64,000 nucleotides of DNA from JAVBMU01 sp031552185 (GCA_031552185.1 JAVBMU010000032.1:1-64000); one strand, 5' to 3'; shown: positions 40,970 to 49,564, numbered from the stretch's first letter. Made by a program: numbers and translations. Notes: generated from the letters alone by a model not told the origin.

Positions 40970-41877
40970 CGCACCTGGGCTCCTGGGTCACGGCGCTCGC
41001 GGACGGCCAACTCGACGCGGCCACGACCGAGCGGGCGCTCGCACATGTGGCGAATTGCGACCTGTGTGCCGCGGAACTGTCGGGCGTACGGGCTTCGCGG
41101 CGCGCCCTCGCCGGGGCGCCCGAGGTCACGCCGACGCCGGAGTTGACCGCCCGCCTGCTCGCGCTGTCGGCCGAGGTGCCGCCGGCGGGGGCGCGGCCGG
41201 GTCGCGACCCGGTGCGTTCGTCCGCGCCGCTCGCGCTGACCGGGGCCGGCCCGGGACGTCCGGGCGCCTCCTGGCGCCGGGGCGTCGGCGCCGGGGCCGG
41301 CGTCGTCGGCCTGGTCGCGGTCGCGCTGTTCTCGATGGGTGACGCGCCCGTGGTCACGCCCAGCACTCACCTCGCGGAGCCGATCACCGTGCTCGCCGGC
41401 GCCGCGACCTTCGACGCCGCCACCGGGCGGCCCGTTGCCGCTGGAGCCGCCCCGGCCGTGACGCTCGACGGGTATCGCCGGCACGGCTTCGTCGGACCGG
41501 CCGCCCTGCCGACCGGGTGGAGCGTCGTCTCCGCCCGGCTGGCGGACGACGGCGCGGCGCTCCGGATCGACCTGGCCGCCGGGTCCGGAACGGCGTCGAT
41601 GGTGGTGCGGGAGCGGACCGGCCGGCTTGACGTGGCCGCCGTGGCCGGGGCGGATACGTGGCGGGAGGCGAACGGGACCGTGTACGTGCTGTCGCGCCGA
41701 CCGTGGCACCTTGTGTGGCAATCGCGCGCCGCCGTGGTCGATCTAGTGGCGGACGCCGAGGAGGTCGAGGTGCGGGCGCTCGTGGCAGGCTTGCCGCCAC
41801 ACCGATACGATTCCGGCGTCCCGGCGCGAATTCACCGGGGGTGGGCCACCATGACAGGAGCGTTCGGACGGTCATGA
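40966..41877 (+). CDS. rseA: Zinc-binding anti-sigma factor (RseA-like)
   Basis: 303 aa. The N-terminal ZAS domain has the motif HVANCDLC (HxxxCxxC, residues about 28-35) with an upstream His/Asp-rich helix. One membrane helix (GVGAGAGVVGLVAVALFSM, about 106-124) separates it from an outer domain of about 175 residues (VTLDGYRRHGFVGPAALPTGWSV ... WREANGTVYVLSRRP). It would hold SigE inactive at the membrane. Unlike the short soluble mycobacterial RseA, this one is membrane-spanning with a sizeable sensor part. Coupled to sigE (ATGA) and to htrA (ATGA). Confidence 0.88.
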   Translation: MTHLGSWVTALADGQLDAATTERALAHVANCDLCAAELSGVRASRRALAGAPEVTPTPELTARLLALSAEVPPAGARPGRDPVRSSAPLALTGAGPGRPGASWRRGVGAGAGVVGLVAVALFSMGDAPVVTPSTHLAEPITVLAGAATFDAATGRPVAAGAAPAVTLDGYRRHGFVGPAALPTGWSVVSARLADDGAALRIDLAAGSGTASMVVRERTGRLDVAAVAGADTWREANGTVYVLSRRPWHLVWQSRAAVVDLVADAEEVEVRALVAGLPPHRYDSGVPARIHRGWATMTGAFGRS

Positions 41878-43676
41878 GCGATCAACTCCCGGGTACGACG
41901 GAGCCCGCCGGGCGCGGGGATGACCTTCCGGGGTCGGCCCCGAACCGGCGGGACGAGGAGACCCTCACCCTCGGTCCGGCTGTGAGCGGCCCCGGTCCGG
42001 TTGCGAGCGGCCCCGGTCCGGCTGCGGCCGACCGGACGGCTGCCGGCCCCGCCGGCCCGGTCGATGCGGGCCAGGGTGGCGTGGTCGACGAGCCCACCCG
42101 GCGGCTCGCCGGCCCGTTTGCCCCGCCGCGCATACCGGATCCGTATCGCTGGGCGCCGCCCGCCGCGCAGCCCGGTCCGGCCCCGCCGCCGCAGGGCTAT
42201 CCGCCGCCGGCGAGGATTGATCCGACCCCGACCCTGAGCTATCCGCCGTTGGCCTACCCAGCCCCGTCGGCTCCGCGCCGATCGGGCGCCTCGGACGCCG
42301 CGCCTCCGCCGGCCCTCGGACCGGGCGCCGGGCATCCGACGGAACGGCTGTCCCTCGGACCGGGCGCCGGGCATCCGACGCAGCCGCTGCCCCCGAATCT
42401 CGGCCGGTACGCCACCCAGCCATTCGCCCCGCCGCTCAGCCCATCGCTCACCCCGCAGCCGAACCCGGCATTCGGTTCGCAGCCGGGGTCACCATTCGGC
42501 CCGCAGCCGAACCCGCACCCCAACCCCCAGTTCCCACCGCCCGCCGATCACGGCGGCGCCCGCGGCCCGGGCGCACCGCCCCGACGAGGTCGCACGGGCG
42601 GGCTGCTGGTCACGGTCGCCCTCCTGGCGCTGGTCGCCGGTGCCGGGGGCGGGATCGCTGCCGACCGCTTGCTGAGCGACTCCGATGCGGTGACCGCCAC
42701 CGGCCCGGTGCTGCCCCCGGTCCAACAGCAGGGCGGCTCGCGGCCGGCCGGCTCCGTCGCCTCGGTCGCCCGCGCGGTGCAGCCGAGTGTGGTGACCATC
42801 CTGGCGGACAGCGCCGACGGGGCGGCCACCGGATCGGGCTTCGTCCTGCGGTCGGACGGCTACATCCTGACGAACAATCACGTCGTGGCCGCGGTCAGCG
42901 GCAGCGGCGCGATCACCGTCACGTTCTCGGACGGGCACCAGAGCAAGGCGAAGCTGATCGGTCGAACTGCGGACTATGACCTCGCCGTCCTCAAGGTGAG
43001 CGACACCGGACTCAAGGCACTCGCGCTCGGCGACTCGGACGCCGTCGTGGTCGGCGATCTGGTGGTTGCCGTGGGCGCGCCGCTCGGCCTGAACGGCACC
43101 GTCACCACGGGCATTGTCAGCGCCCTGCACCGGCCGGTGCAGGCCGGCAGTTCGGCTGACGCGGCATTCATCGACGCGATCCAGACCGACGCCGCGATGA
43201 ACCCCGGAAACTCCGGCGGGCCGCTGGTCAACGGTTCGGGCCAGGTGATCGGCGTCAACTCGGCGATCGCGCAGGCGCCCGGCACGGGCGCGGCGACCGG
43301 CTCGATCGGGTTGGGCTTCGCCATCCCGTCCAATCAGGCCCGCCGCACCGCGGAGCAGTTGATCAAGACGGGTAAGGCGACCTACCCCGTCATCGGCGTC
43401 CTGCTCGACTCGACCTACCGGGGCGAGGGCGTGCGGGTCGCGGCGGACGGGGCGCGGGGCACCGAGCCGGTGACGCCGGACGGCCCGGCGGACACCGCCG
43501 GAATCAAGTCCGGGGACGTCATCCTGGCCATCGACGGGCGGCCGGTGACCCATTCGGATGAGTTGATTGTGGCGATCCGCGCCAAGGCGCCCGGCGACAC
43601 CGTCACGCTGAAGGTGCGCTCGGGCGGGTCGACGAAGGACGTTCGGGTCGTGCTCGACGAAGTCACGAGCGAGTAG
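41874..43676 (+). CDS. htrA: HtrA/DegP-like serine protease with PDZ domain
   Basis: Envelope quality-control protease, 600 aa. A proline-rich cytoplasmic region of about 230 residues has repeated PxP motifs and two copies of LGPGAGHPT. A membrane helix follows (about 241-262). The extracytoplasmic trypsin-like domain has catalytic His336 (NNHVVA), Asp369 (DYDLAVLK) and Ser447 (GNSGGPL). A PDZ domain lies near the C-terminus (GPADTAGIKSGDVILAIDGRPV). It completes the sigE-anti-sigma-htrA stress operon; starts overlap the anti-sigma stop. Confidence 0.95.
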   Translation: MSDQLPGTTEPAGRGDDLPGSAPNRRDEETLTLGPAVSGPGPVASGPGPAAADRTAAGPAGPVDAGQGGVVDEPTRRLAGPFAPPRIPDPYRWAPPAAQPGPAPPPQGYPPPARIDPTPTLSYPPLAYPAPSAPRRSGASDAAPPPALGPGAGHPTERLSLGPGAGHPTQPLPPNLGRYATQPFAPPLSPSLTPQPNPAFGSQPGSPFGPQPNPHPNPQFPPPADHGGARGPGAPPRRGRTGGLLVTVALLALVAGAGGGIAADRLLSDSDAVTATGPVLPPVQQQGGSRPAGSVASVARAVQPSVVTILADSADGAATGSGFVLRSDGYILTNNHVVAAVSGSGAITVTFSDGHQSKAKLIGRTADYDLAVLKVSDTGLKALALGDSDAVVVGDLVVAVGAPLGLNGTVTTGIVSALHRPVQAGSSADAAFIDAIQTDAAMNPGNSGGPLVNGSGQVIGVNSAIAQAPGTGAATGSIGLGFAIPSNQARRTAEQLIKTGKATYPVIGVLLDSTYRGEGVRVAADGARGTEPVTPDGPADTAGIKSGDVILAIDGRPVTHSDELIVAIRAKAPGDTVTLKVRSGGSTKDVRVVLDEVTSE

Positions 43677-43679
43677 CCT
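43674..43679 (+). promoter_or_regulatory. -10 box TAGCCT of tatB overlapping the htrA stop
   Basis: TAGCCT is followed by six bases and the tatB GTG, a leaderless arrangement. Its first three bases are the htrA stop codon, so tatB may have its own promoter within the operon. Confidence 0.4.
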
Positions 43680-43685
43680 GGCACC

Positions 43686-44045
43686 GTGTTCGGGATCAAC
43701 GGTGGCGAGTTCGTCGTCCTACTGATCGTCGCGCTGATCATCATCGGTCCGGAGCGGTTGCCGGGTTATGCCGAACAATTGGGGCGCCTCGCGCGCCAGG
43801 CGCGGGGGATGCTCCAGGACGCACGGACCAGGGTTCAGGACGAACTCGGCGATGACTTCTCCGAGGTGGACTGGTCCAAGCTCGATCCCCGCCAGTACGA
43901 CCCCCGCCGGATCGTGCGTGAGGCGCTTTTCGACGACCCGGTCGCGCCCGGCGGGAGCGGGCCGAATTCGGCCTCGACGGCGCCCGTGCGCCCGGCCGTG
44001 GCGAAGCTTGAGGGGCCTGCTCCCTTCGACGACGAAGCGACCTGA
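43686..44045 (+). CDS. tatB: Sec-independent (Tat) translocase protein TatB
   Basis: 119 aa. One N-terminal helix (EFVVLLIVALIIIGPERLP) with the TatB-type Glu in the membrane segment and the Gly-Pro-Glu-Arg-Leu-Pro hinge is followed by an amphipathic helix (YAEQLGRLARQARGML) and an acidic tail. It forms the TatABC export pore with proteins encoded elsewhere. The position after htrA is conserved in mycobacteria. Confidence 0.92.
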   Translation: MFGINGGEFVVLLIVALIIIGPERLPGYAEQLGRLARQARGMLQDARTRVQDELGDDFSEVDWSKLDPRQYDPRRIVREALFDDPVAPGGSGPNSASTAPVRPAVAKLEGPAPFDDEAT

Positions 44046-44075
44046 GGCGATTCTGCTCCTGCGCTGATGACCTGT

Positions 44076-44081
44076 CAGAAT
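44076..44081 (+). promoter_or_regulatory. Possible -10 box (CAGAAT) of trpS
   Basis: CAGAAT followed by six bases and the trpS ATG. It has the same geometry as the other leaderless starts but a weaker first base. Confidence 0.3.
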
Positions 44082-44087
44082 GGGCGA

Positions 44088-45137
44088 ATGGCAATACCCG
44101 GCTCGAACGCTTCGCTGCCTCGGATCCTGTCCGGTATGCAGCCCACGGAGGACTCCCTCCACCTCGGCAACTACATCGGCGCCCTGCGCCAGTGGGTCTC
44201 CCTCCAGGACGCATATGACGCGCTGTACTGCGTCGTCGATCTGCATGCCCTGACGGTCAACCCGGATCCCGCCCGGCTGCGCGAACGCACCCGCCGCACC
44301 GCCGCGCAATACCTCGCGGGCGGCGTCGACGTCGAGCGGTCCGCCCTGTTCGTGCAATCCCATGTGCCGCAGCACGCGGAACTCGCGTGGATCCTGTCCT
44401 GTCAGACGGCGTTCGGTGAGGCCGGACGAATGACCCAGTTCAAGGACAAGTCGGCCAAGCACGGCTCGTCCGCGACCAGTGTGGGCCTTTTCACATATCC
44501 GATCCTGATGGCCGCGGACATTCTGTTGTACGGCGCCGCACTCGTGCCCGTGGGGGAGGACCAGCGCCAGCACCTGGAGTTGACCCGGGACCTGGCCGAG
44601 CGGATGAATGCCCGCTTCGGCGCCGGGACCTTCGTCGTGCCGGACGCCCACATCGTGCGCGGGGTGGCGAAGATCTTCGATCTGCAGGAGCCGACGGCCA
44701 AGATGAGCAAGTCGACCGGGGCGGGCAAGGGGGTCGTCTGGCTGCTCGAGGATCCGGCCGTGGCCCGGAAGCGGATTCGGTCGGCGGCAACGGACTCGCA
44801 GACCGAGGTGAGGTTCGATCCGGAGGCCAAGCCGGGGGTCTCGAACCTGCTGACCATCTTCGCCGCCCTGACGTCGCGAACCCCGCAGGAGATCGCGGCG
44901 GACTACGACGGGCAGGGGTACGGCAAGCTCAAGGTTGACCTGGCCGATGTCGTCGTCGACTTCCTGGTGCCCTTCCAGGCCCGGGCGAACGAGTACCTGT
45001 CCGACCCCGCCGAACTGGACGCCGTGCTGGCGCGCGGGGCCGCGCGCGCCCGCGAGATGGCCGCTCCGACCCTGGCCCGCGTGTACGAGCGGGTCGGACT
45101 GCTGCCGTCCGGCATCGACCGGGTGAGCCCGGCATGA
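44088..45137 (+). CDS. trpS: Tryptophanyl-tRNA synthetase
   Basis: Class Ic synthetase that charges tRNA-Trp, 349 aa. The HIGH-type motif is LHLGNYIGA (about residue 24) and the KMSKS loop AKMSKST (about 206). VVDLHALTV, GEDQRQHLELTRDLAERMN and YPILMAADILLY are family hallmarks. ATG 44088 gives the usual N-terminus; an in-frame GTG/ATG upstream would add seven residues. The stop overlaps the next ATG by four bases. Confidence 0.97.
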   Translation: MAIPGSNASLPRILSGMQPTEDSLHLGNYIGALRQWVSLQDAYDALYCVVDLHALTVNPDPARLRERTRRTAAQYLAGGVDVERSALFVQSHVPQHAELAWILSCQTAFGEAGRMTQFKDKSAKHGSSATSVGLFTYPILMAADILLYGAALVPVGEDQRQHLELTRDLAERMNARFGAGTFVVPDAHIVRGVAKIFDLQEPTAKMSKSTGAGKGVVWLLEDPAVARKRIRSAATDSQTEVRFDPEAKPGVSNLLTIFAALTSRTPQEIAADYDGQGYGKLKVDLADVVVDFLVPFQARANEYLSDPAELDAVLARGAARAREMAAPTLARVYERVGLLPSGIDRVSPA

Positions 45138-45673
45138 GGATCCCCGAGTGCGGTGAGGGGCAGACGCGGATCGGCGTCGCCATCCCCGTCCCGGACCCCT
45201 TTGCGGCGGAACTGCAGCAGGCTCGGGATTCGTTCGGCGACCCACTCGCCTTCCTGATCGAGCCGCACATCACGTTGCTCGGCCCGACGGTGGTCGACCT
45301 GGACCGGATGGAGCAGGCTTGTGCGCACCTGACCAGGGTCGCGGGACTCGCCACGCCGTTCCGGGTCCAGTTGCGTGGTTCCGCCAGTTTCCGGCCGGTG
45401 TCGCCGGTGGTCTTTGTGCAGGTGGTGCGGGGGATCGCCGAATGCGAGCGCCTGGAGCAGGCGGTCCGGTCCGGGCTGTTCAAGCAGGACCTGCGGTTCA
45501 ACTACCACCCGCATGTGACCGTGGCGCACGACGTTCCGGAGCGCAATCTCGACGCCGCCTTCGACGCGATGGCCGACTACGACGCGCAGTTCGATGTGAC
45601 CCACCTCGACCTGTACGAGCACGGCGACGACGGGACTTGGCGCACCCGCGAGGAGTTTCCGCTCGGGCGGTGA
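45134..45673 (+). CDS. 2'-5' RNA ligase/cyclic phosphodiesterase family protein
   Basis: 179 aa. Two HxT-type motifs define the 2H phosphoesterase superfamily: EPHITLL (about residue 45) and YHPHVTVAH (about 131). Members ligate or hydrolyse 2',5' linkages or cyclic phosphates of RNA. The gene overlaps trpS (ATGA), an arrangement seen in other actinomycetes, which hints at an RNA/tRNA-related role. The substrate cannot be inferred. Confidence 0.85.
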   Translation: MRIPECGEGQTRIGVAIPVPDPFAAELQQARDSFGDPLAFLIEPHITLLGPTVVDLDRMEQACAHLTRVAGLATPFRVQLRGSASFRPVSPVVFVQVVRGIAECERLEQAVRSGLFKQDLRFNYHPHVTVAHDVPERNLDAAFDAMADYDAQFDVTHLDLYEHGDDGTWRTREEFPLGR

Positions 45674-45677
45674 GGCG

Positions 45678-45863
45678 TTGCCCGCACCGGTGCGACGTCC
45701 AGCGGACCGAGGCCAGGGCGGTCGGGCCGCTGTGATCGTGGTCGGGCACATTGCCGCGATCGCTCGAGTCGCCGGCGCGCCCGTAGCCACCCGGAATGTC
45801 GCCGACTTCGAACCGCTCGGGGTGGACGTCATCGACCCCTGGGACGCCGCGGCCGACGGTTGA
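45678..45863 (+). pseudogene. Remnant of a VapC/FitB-like PIN-domain toxin (C-terminal part only)
   Basis: Residues from about 45735 onwards read IAAIARVAGAPVATRNVADFEPLGVDVIDPW. This is the stereotyped C-terminus of VapC toxins (conserved TRN, DF and final PW). The N-terminal two thirds with the first two acidic residues are missing. The Asp usually just before the IAAIA helix is not present, and no VapB antitoxin is nearby. It is squeezed between the RNA-ligase-like gene and the sdhB terminator. A toxin-antitoxin relic, not a functional toxin. Confidence 0.65.
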
Positions 45864-45874
45864 GCAGCGGGCGC

Positions 45875-45913
45875 CCGGTCGGGCCCCCGGCGAAGCGCCG
45901 GGGACCCGACCGG
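45875..45913. terminator. Strong bidirectional stem-loop between the vapC remnant and sdhB
   Basis: Arms 45875-45892 and 45896-45913 pair over 18 positions with a single C/A mismatch (CCGGTCGGG-C-CCCCGGCG against CGCCGGGG-A-CCCGACCGG) and an AAG loop. It starts 18 bp past the sdhB stop and fits a terminator for the sdh operon. Confidence 0.75.
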
Positions 45914-45930
45914 AACCGCAACAGCCCGGG

Positions 45931-46698
45931 TCAGAACGCGCGGGAGACCATCGCCCGCTTGACCTCCTGGATCGCCTTGGTGACCTCGATGCCGCGAGGG
46001 CAGGCGTCGGTGCAGTTGAAGGTCGTGCGGCAGCGCCACACGCCCTCCTTGTCGTTGAGAATCTCCAGCCGCTGCTGGGCGCCCTCGTCCCGCGAATCGA
46101 AGATGAACCGGTGCGCGTTGACGATCGCGGCAGGCCCGAAGTACTGCCCGTCGGTCCAGAACACCGGGCAGGACGTGGTGCAGCAGGCGCACAGGATGCA
46201 CTTGGTGGTGTCGTCGAAGCGCGCCCGCTGTTCGGCGGACTGGATTCGCTCCCGGCTCGGCTGGTTCCCGGACGTGATGAGGAACGGCATGATCTCGCGG
46301 TAGGAGGCGAAGAACGGCTCCATGTCCACCACGAGGTCCTTGACCAGCGGCAAGCCCTTGATCGGCTCGACGACGATCGGTTTGTTCGGGTTGACGTCCT
46401 TGATCAGGGTCTTGCAGGCGAGTCGGTTGCGGCCGTTGATCCGCACGGCGTCGGAACCGCAGACGCCGTGTGCGCAGGACCGCCGGAAGGTCAGCGAACC
46501 GTCCAGTTCCCATTTGATCTTGTGCAGGGCGTCGAGCACCCGATCGGTGCCGTGCACGGTGATCGTGAAGTCGTCCCAGTACGCCTCGGTACCGTGCTTC
46601 GACTCCGGGTTGTAGCGCCGGATCCGCATGGTGACCTGGAAGGACGGCACGAAGCCGGCCTGCCCGGCCGCGGCGGGGGTGTCGAGTGTCGCGGTCAT
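45931..46698 (-). CDS. sdhB: Succinate dehydrogenase iron-sulfur subunit
   Basis: 255 aa. It carries electrons from FAD to quinone in complex II. All three cluster sites are visible: 2Fe-2S (RRSCAHGVCGSDAVRING ... LAC), 4Fe-4S (CILCACCTTSCPVFW) and 3Fe-4S (CRTTFNCTDACPRGI). Its start overlaps the sdhA stop by one base. It is the last gene of the sdhCDAB operon. Confidence 0.97.
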   Translation of the reverse strand: MTATLDTPAAAGQAGFVPSFQVTMRIRRYNPESKHGTEAYWDDFTITVHGTDRVLDALHKIKWELDGSLTFRRSCAHGVCGSDAVRINGRNRLACKTLIKDVNPNKPIVVEPIKGLPLVKDLVVDMEPFFASYREIMPFLITSGNQPSRERIQSAEQRARFDDTTKCILCACCTTSCPVFWTDGQYFGPAAIVNAHRFIFDSRDEGAQQRLEILNDKEGVWRCRTTFNCTDACPRGIEVTKAIQEVKRAMVSRAF

Positions 46699-48530
46699 CA
46701 GTACTTACGCTCCATCGGCTCGTACCGGGTCTGGATCACGGACTTGGAGCCCAGGACGACCTTGTAGTCGTCGAATCGGGCCACCTCGTCGAAGTAGCCC
46801 GCCACGTGCCCGTCCGCGGTGTCGCTCGCACTCGGCGGCCGGCGGTAGGCCATCGTGTGCAGCATGTAGTGCGCGTCGTCCCGGTCCGGATAGTCCTCGC
46901 GGAAGTGCCCGCCGCGGGACTCCTTGCGGTTCAGCGCGCCGATCACGGCGACCTCGGCGATGTCGAGCAAGAAGCCGAGTTCGATCGCCTCCAGCAACTC
47001 CGTGTTGAACAGCCTTCCCTTATCCTGCACCGAGACGCTGCGGTACCGCTTCTGCAACTCGCGGATGTCGGCGAGGGCCTGGGCCAGGGAGTCGCCGGTG
47101 CGGAAGACCTGGGCGTTGGCGTCCATCGTCTCCTGCAGGGCCTGACGCACCTGCGCCGGCCGTTCGCCGTCGGGCCGCGTGCGCATGTCCTCGAGCTTGG
47201 CGACGACGTCGGCGGCCGGATCCGTCGGCAGGTCGTGGAACTCGGCCGTCTGCGCGTACTGCGCCGCCGTGCGCCCCGCTCGCTTGCCGAAGACGTTGAT
47301 GTCCAGCAGCGAGTTGGTGCCCAGCCGGTTGGAGCCGTGCACGGAGACGCAGGCGCATTCGCCCGCCGCGTACAGCCCCCTCACGACGTCGGTACCGTTG
47401 CGCAGCACCTCGCCGGCGACGTTGGTCGGGATGCCGCCCATCGCATAGTGCGCGGTGGGGTAGACCGGCACCGGCTCGGTGTAGGGCTCGATGCCCAGGT
47501 ACGTGCGCGCGAACTCGGTGATATCCGGGAGCTTGGCGTCGATGTGCGCCGGCTCGAGGTGGGTCAGGTCGAGCAGGACGTAGTCCTTGTTCGGCCCGGC
47601 GCCCCGGCCCTCGCGGACCTCGTTCGCCATGGACCGGGCGACGATGTCGCGCGGGGCGAGGTCCTTGATGGTCGGGGCGTAGCGCTCCATGAACCGCTCG
47701 CCGTCGGCGTTGCGCAGGATGCCGCCCTCGCCGCGGGCGGCCTCCGAGAGGAGGATGCCGAGCCCGGCCAGCCCCGTGGGATGGAACTGGAAGAACTCCA
47801 TGTCCTCCAGCGGCAGGCCGCGGCGGTAGCACAGTGCCATCCCGTCCCCGGTCAGCGTGTGCGCGTTTGACGTGGTCTTGAAGATCTTGCCCGCACCGCC
47901 GGTGGCGAAGACGATCGCCTTGGCCTGGAAGACGTGGATCTCACCCGTCGCCAGGTCGTAGGCGACGACGCCGGTCGCGTTGACCTCCTCGCCCTCGGGG
48001 ACGTCCTCGGCCGCGAGGTTGTGGTCGGTGAGCAGGTCCAGCACGTAGAACTCGTTGAAGAATTCGACGTTCTGCTTCACGCAGTTCTGGTAGAGCGTCT
48101 GCAGAATCATGTGACCGGTGCGGTCCGCGGCGTAGCAGGCGCGCCGGACGGCGGCCTCACCGTGGTTGCGGGTGTGGCCGCCGAAGCGGCGCTGGTCGAT
48201 CCGGCCCTCGGGGGTGCGGTTGAAGGGCAAGCCCATCCGCTCCAGGTCGAGGACGGCGTCGATCGCCTCCTTGGCCATGATCTCGGCCGCGTCCTGGTCG
48301 ACGAGGTAGTCACCGCCCTTGACGGTGTCGAACGTGTGCCATTCCCAGTTGTCCTCCTCGACGTTGGCGAGGGCGGCGCACATGCCGCCCTGGGCCGCGC
48401 CGGTGTGGGACCGGGTGGGGTACAGCTTGGAGATGACGGCGGTGCGGGCTCGGCCGGAAGCCTCCAGGGCCGCGCGCATGCCTGCGCCGCCCGCGCCGAC
48501 GATCACGACGTCGTACTGGTGGGTCTGCAT
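46698..48530 (-). CDS. sdhA: Succinate dehydrogenase flavoprotein subunit
   Basis: 610 aa catalytic subunit. The FAD-binding N-terminus is YDVVIVGAGGAGMRAALEA; RSHTGAAQGG contains the His for covalent FAD. The active-site segments are RTGHMILQTLYQ, HPTGL and YAMGGIPTN, and the C-terminal RGGHFREDYPDRDD is typical. An AGGAGG site lies 11 nt before the ATG. It is separated by 34 bp from sdhD. Confidence 0.97.
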   Translation of the reverse strand: MQTHQYDVVIVGAGGAGMRAALEASGRARTAVISKLYPTRSHTGAAQGGMCAALANVEEDNWEWHTFDTVKGGDYLVDQDAAEIMAKEAIDAVLDLERMGLPFNRTPEGRIDQRRFGGHTRNHGEAAVRRACYAADRTGHMILQTLYQNCVKQNVEFFNEFYVLDLLTDHNLAAEDVPEGEEVNATGVVAYDLATGEIHVFQAKAIVFATGGAGKIFKTTSNAHTLTGDGMALCYRRGLPLEDMEFFQFHPTGLAGLGILLSEAARGEGGILRNADGERFMERYAPTIKDLAPRDIVARSMANEVREGRGAGPNKDYVLLDLTHLEPAHIDAKLPDITEFARTYLGIEPYTEPVPVYPTAHYAMGGIPTNVAGEVLRNGTDVVRGLYAAGECACVSVHGSNRLGTNSLLDINVFGKRAGRTAAQYAQTAEFHDLPTDPAADVVAKLEDMRTRPDGERPAQVRQALQETMDANAQVFRTGDSLAQALADIRELQKRYRSVSVQDKGRLFNTELLEAIELGFLLDIAEVAVIGALNRKESRGGHFREDYPDRDDAHYMLHTMAYRRPPSASDTADGHVAGYFDEVARFDDYKVVLGSKSVIQTRYEPMERKY

Positions 48531-48564
48531 CGGGGTCGATGCCTCCTGTGGATCGATTCGGGCG

Positions 48565-49020
48565 TCAGGCGTGGCAGAAGGACGGCAGCAGGTCGGCCGC
48601 GGCGCCGCTCGGGCACGGGTCGAACGTGAAGATCACGAGGGTCCCGAGCACGACGACGATCGCGAACGCGACGTACAGCAGCAGCTTGAGGGTCAGCCGC
48701 GTGCCGTCCCGCTCGGCGTAGTCGTTGATGATCGTGCGCACGCCGTTCGTGCCGTGGATCATCGCGAGCCAGAGCATCAGCAGGTCCCACACCTGCCAGA
48801 CGGGGTTGGCCCACTTGCCGGCCACGAAGCCGAAGTCGATCGAGTGCACCCCGTCGCCCGTCATCAGGTTCACGAACAGGTGCCCGAAGATCAGGACGAC
48901 GAGCAGCGCGCCGGAGGCACGCATGAAGACCCAGGAGTACAGCTCGAAGTTGCCGCGGGTCGTCTTGCGCCGCAGGTACGGGTCGCGCGGGGCGGCGACC
49001 GCGAGGGTTCGCTCGCTCAT
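48565..49020 (-). CDS. sdhD: Succinate dehydrogenase membrane anchor subunit
   Basis: 151 aa with three predicted helices (FMRASGALLVVLIFGHLFVNLM; VWDLLMLWLAMIHGTNGVR; LLLYVAFAIVVVLGTLVIF). His residues in the first two helices (GHLFVN, IHGTNG) are candidate haem ligands, as in actinobacterial SdhD. It is one base downstream of sdhC. Confidence 0.9.
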   Translation of the reverse strand: MSERTLAVAAPRDPYLRRKTTRGNFELYSWVFMRASGALLVVLIFGHLFVNLMTGDGVHSIDFGFVAGKWANPVWQVWDLLMLWLAMIHGTNGVRTIINDYAERDGTRLTLKLLLYVAFAIVVVLGTLVIFTFDPCPSGAAADLLPSFCHA

Positions 49021-49021
49021 C

Positions 49022-49402
49022 TCAGTGGCCTCCGAACACGTTCATCAGGTGGCGGGGCAGGAAGCCGGCCATTGTCACGACAAAAAGTCCCACAACGACC
49101 CAGAGCATCACCTTCTGGTACTTGGGACCCTTGGCCCAGAAGTCGACCAGGATGATCCGGATGCCGTTGAAGGCGTGGAACACGATGGCGGCCACGAGGC
49201 CGGCCTCGCCCAGCCCCATGATCACGGTCTGGTAGGTGCCGATCACGGCGTTGTAGGACTCGGGCGAGACGCGCACGACGGCAGTGTCGAGCACATGGAC
49301 GAGGAGGAAGAAGAAGATAAGCACGCCGGTCACGCGGTGCGCGACCCACGACCACATGCCTTCACGGCCGCGGTACAGCGTGCCGGCGGGAGCACTGGGC
49401 AC
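49022..49402 (-). CDS. sdhC: Succinate dehydrogenase cytochrome b556 subunit
   Basis: 126 aa with three helices. The family signature is WSWVAHRVTGVLIFFFLLVHVLDT, with the haem-binding His in the first helix region; VFHAFNGIRIILVDF follows. GTG 49402 was chosen over ATG 49450 because an AGGGAGG site lies 8 nt upstream and the N-terminus (SAPAGTLYRGREGMW) then matches actinobacterial SdhC. First gene of the operon. Confidence 0.92.
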   Translation of the reverse strand: MPSAPAGTLYRGREGMWSWVAHRVTGVLIFFFLLVHVLDTAVVRVSPESYNAVIGTYQTVIMGLGEAGLVAAIVFHAFNGIRIILVDFWAKGPKYQKVMLWVVVGLFVVTMAGFLPRHLMNVFGGH

Positions 49403-49483
49403 TGGAGGGGCCTCCCTGTGGCGATTTGGGCGATGACTGAGAACGGCCACCGGGAGCCGTCGTTGGCATCACTACTCGTCCCT

Positions 49484-49489
49484 ACGATA
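49484..49489 (-). promoter_or_regulatory. Possible -10 box (TATCGT) of the sdh operon
   Basis: On the minus strand TATCGT would place the transcript start near 49477, about 75 nt before the sdhC GTG. The CRP-like palindrome is then centred about 80 bp upstream of the transcript start, within the range used by CRP-family activators. No good -35. Confidence 0.35.
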
Positions 49490-49548
49490 GTGACCCGCGT
49501 GCCGGGATGGGACTCCCCGCGCGAAGTGTGGCGATCATCAAACGCGTT

Positions 49549-49564
49549 TGTGATTTAATTCACA
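49549..49564. promoter_or_regulatory. Perfect GlxR/CRP-type operator upstream of sdhCDAB
   Basis: TGTGATTTAATTCACA matches the GlxR/CRP consensus TGTGANNTANNTCACA at every defined position. The inverted arms extend by one more base on each side (TTGTGA/TCACAA). The sdh genes are known members of CRP/GlxR regulons in actinomycetes. Binding here is an inference from the sequence. Confidence 0.75.

Noticed and set aside
45678..45863. Functional VapBC toxin-antitoxin pair
   Set aside because: Only the C-terminal third of a PIN domain remains and no antitoxin gene precedes it.
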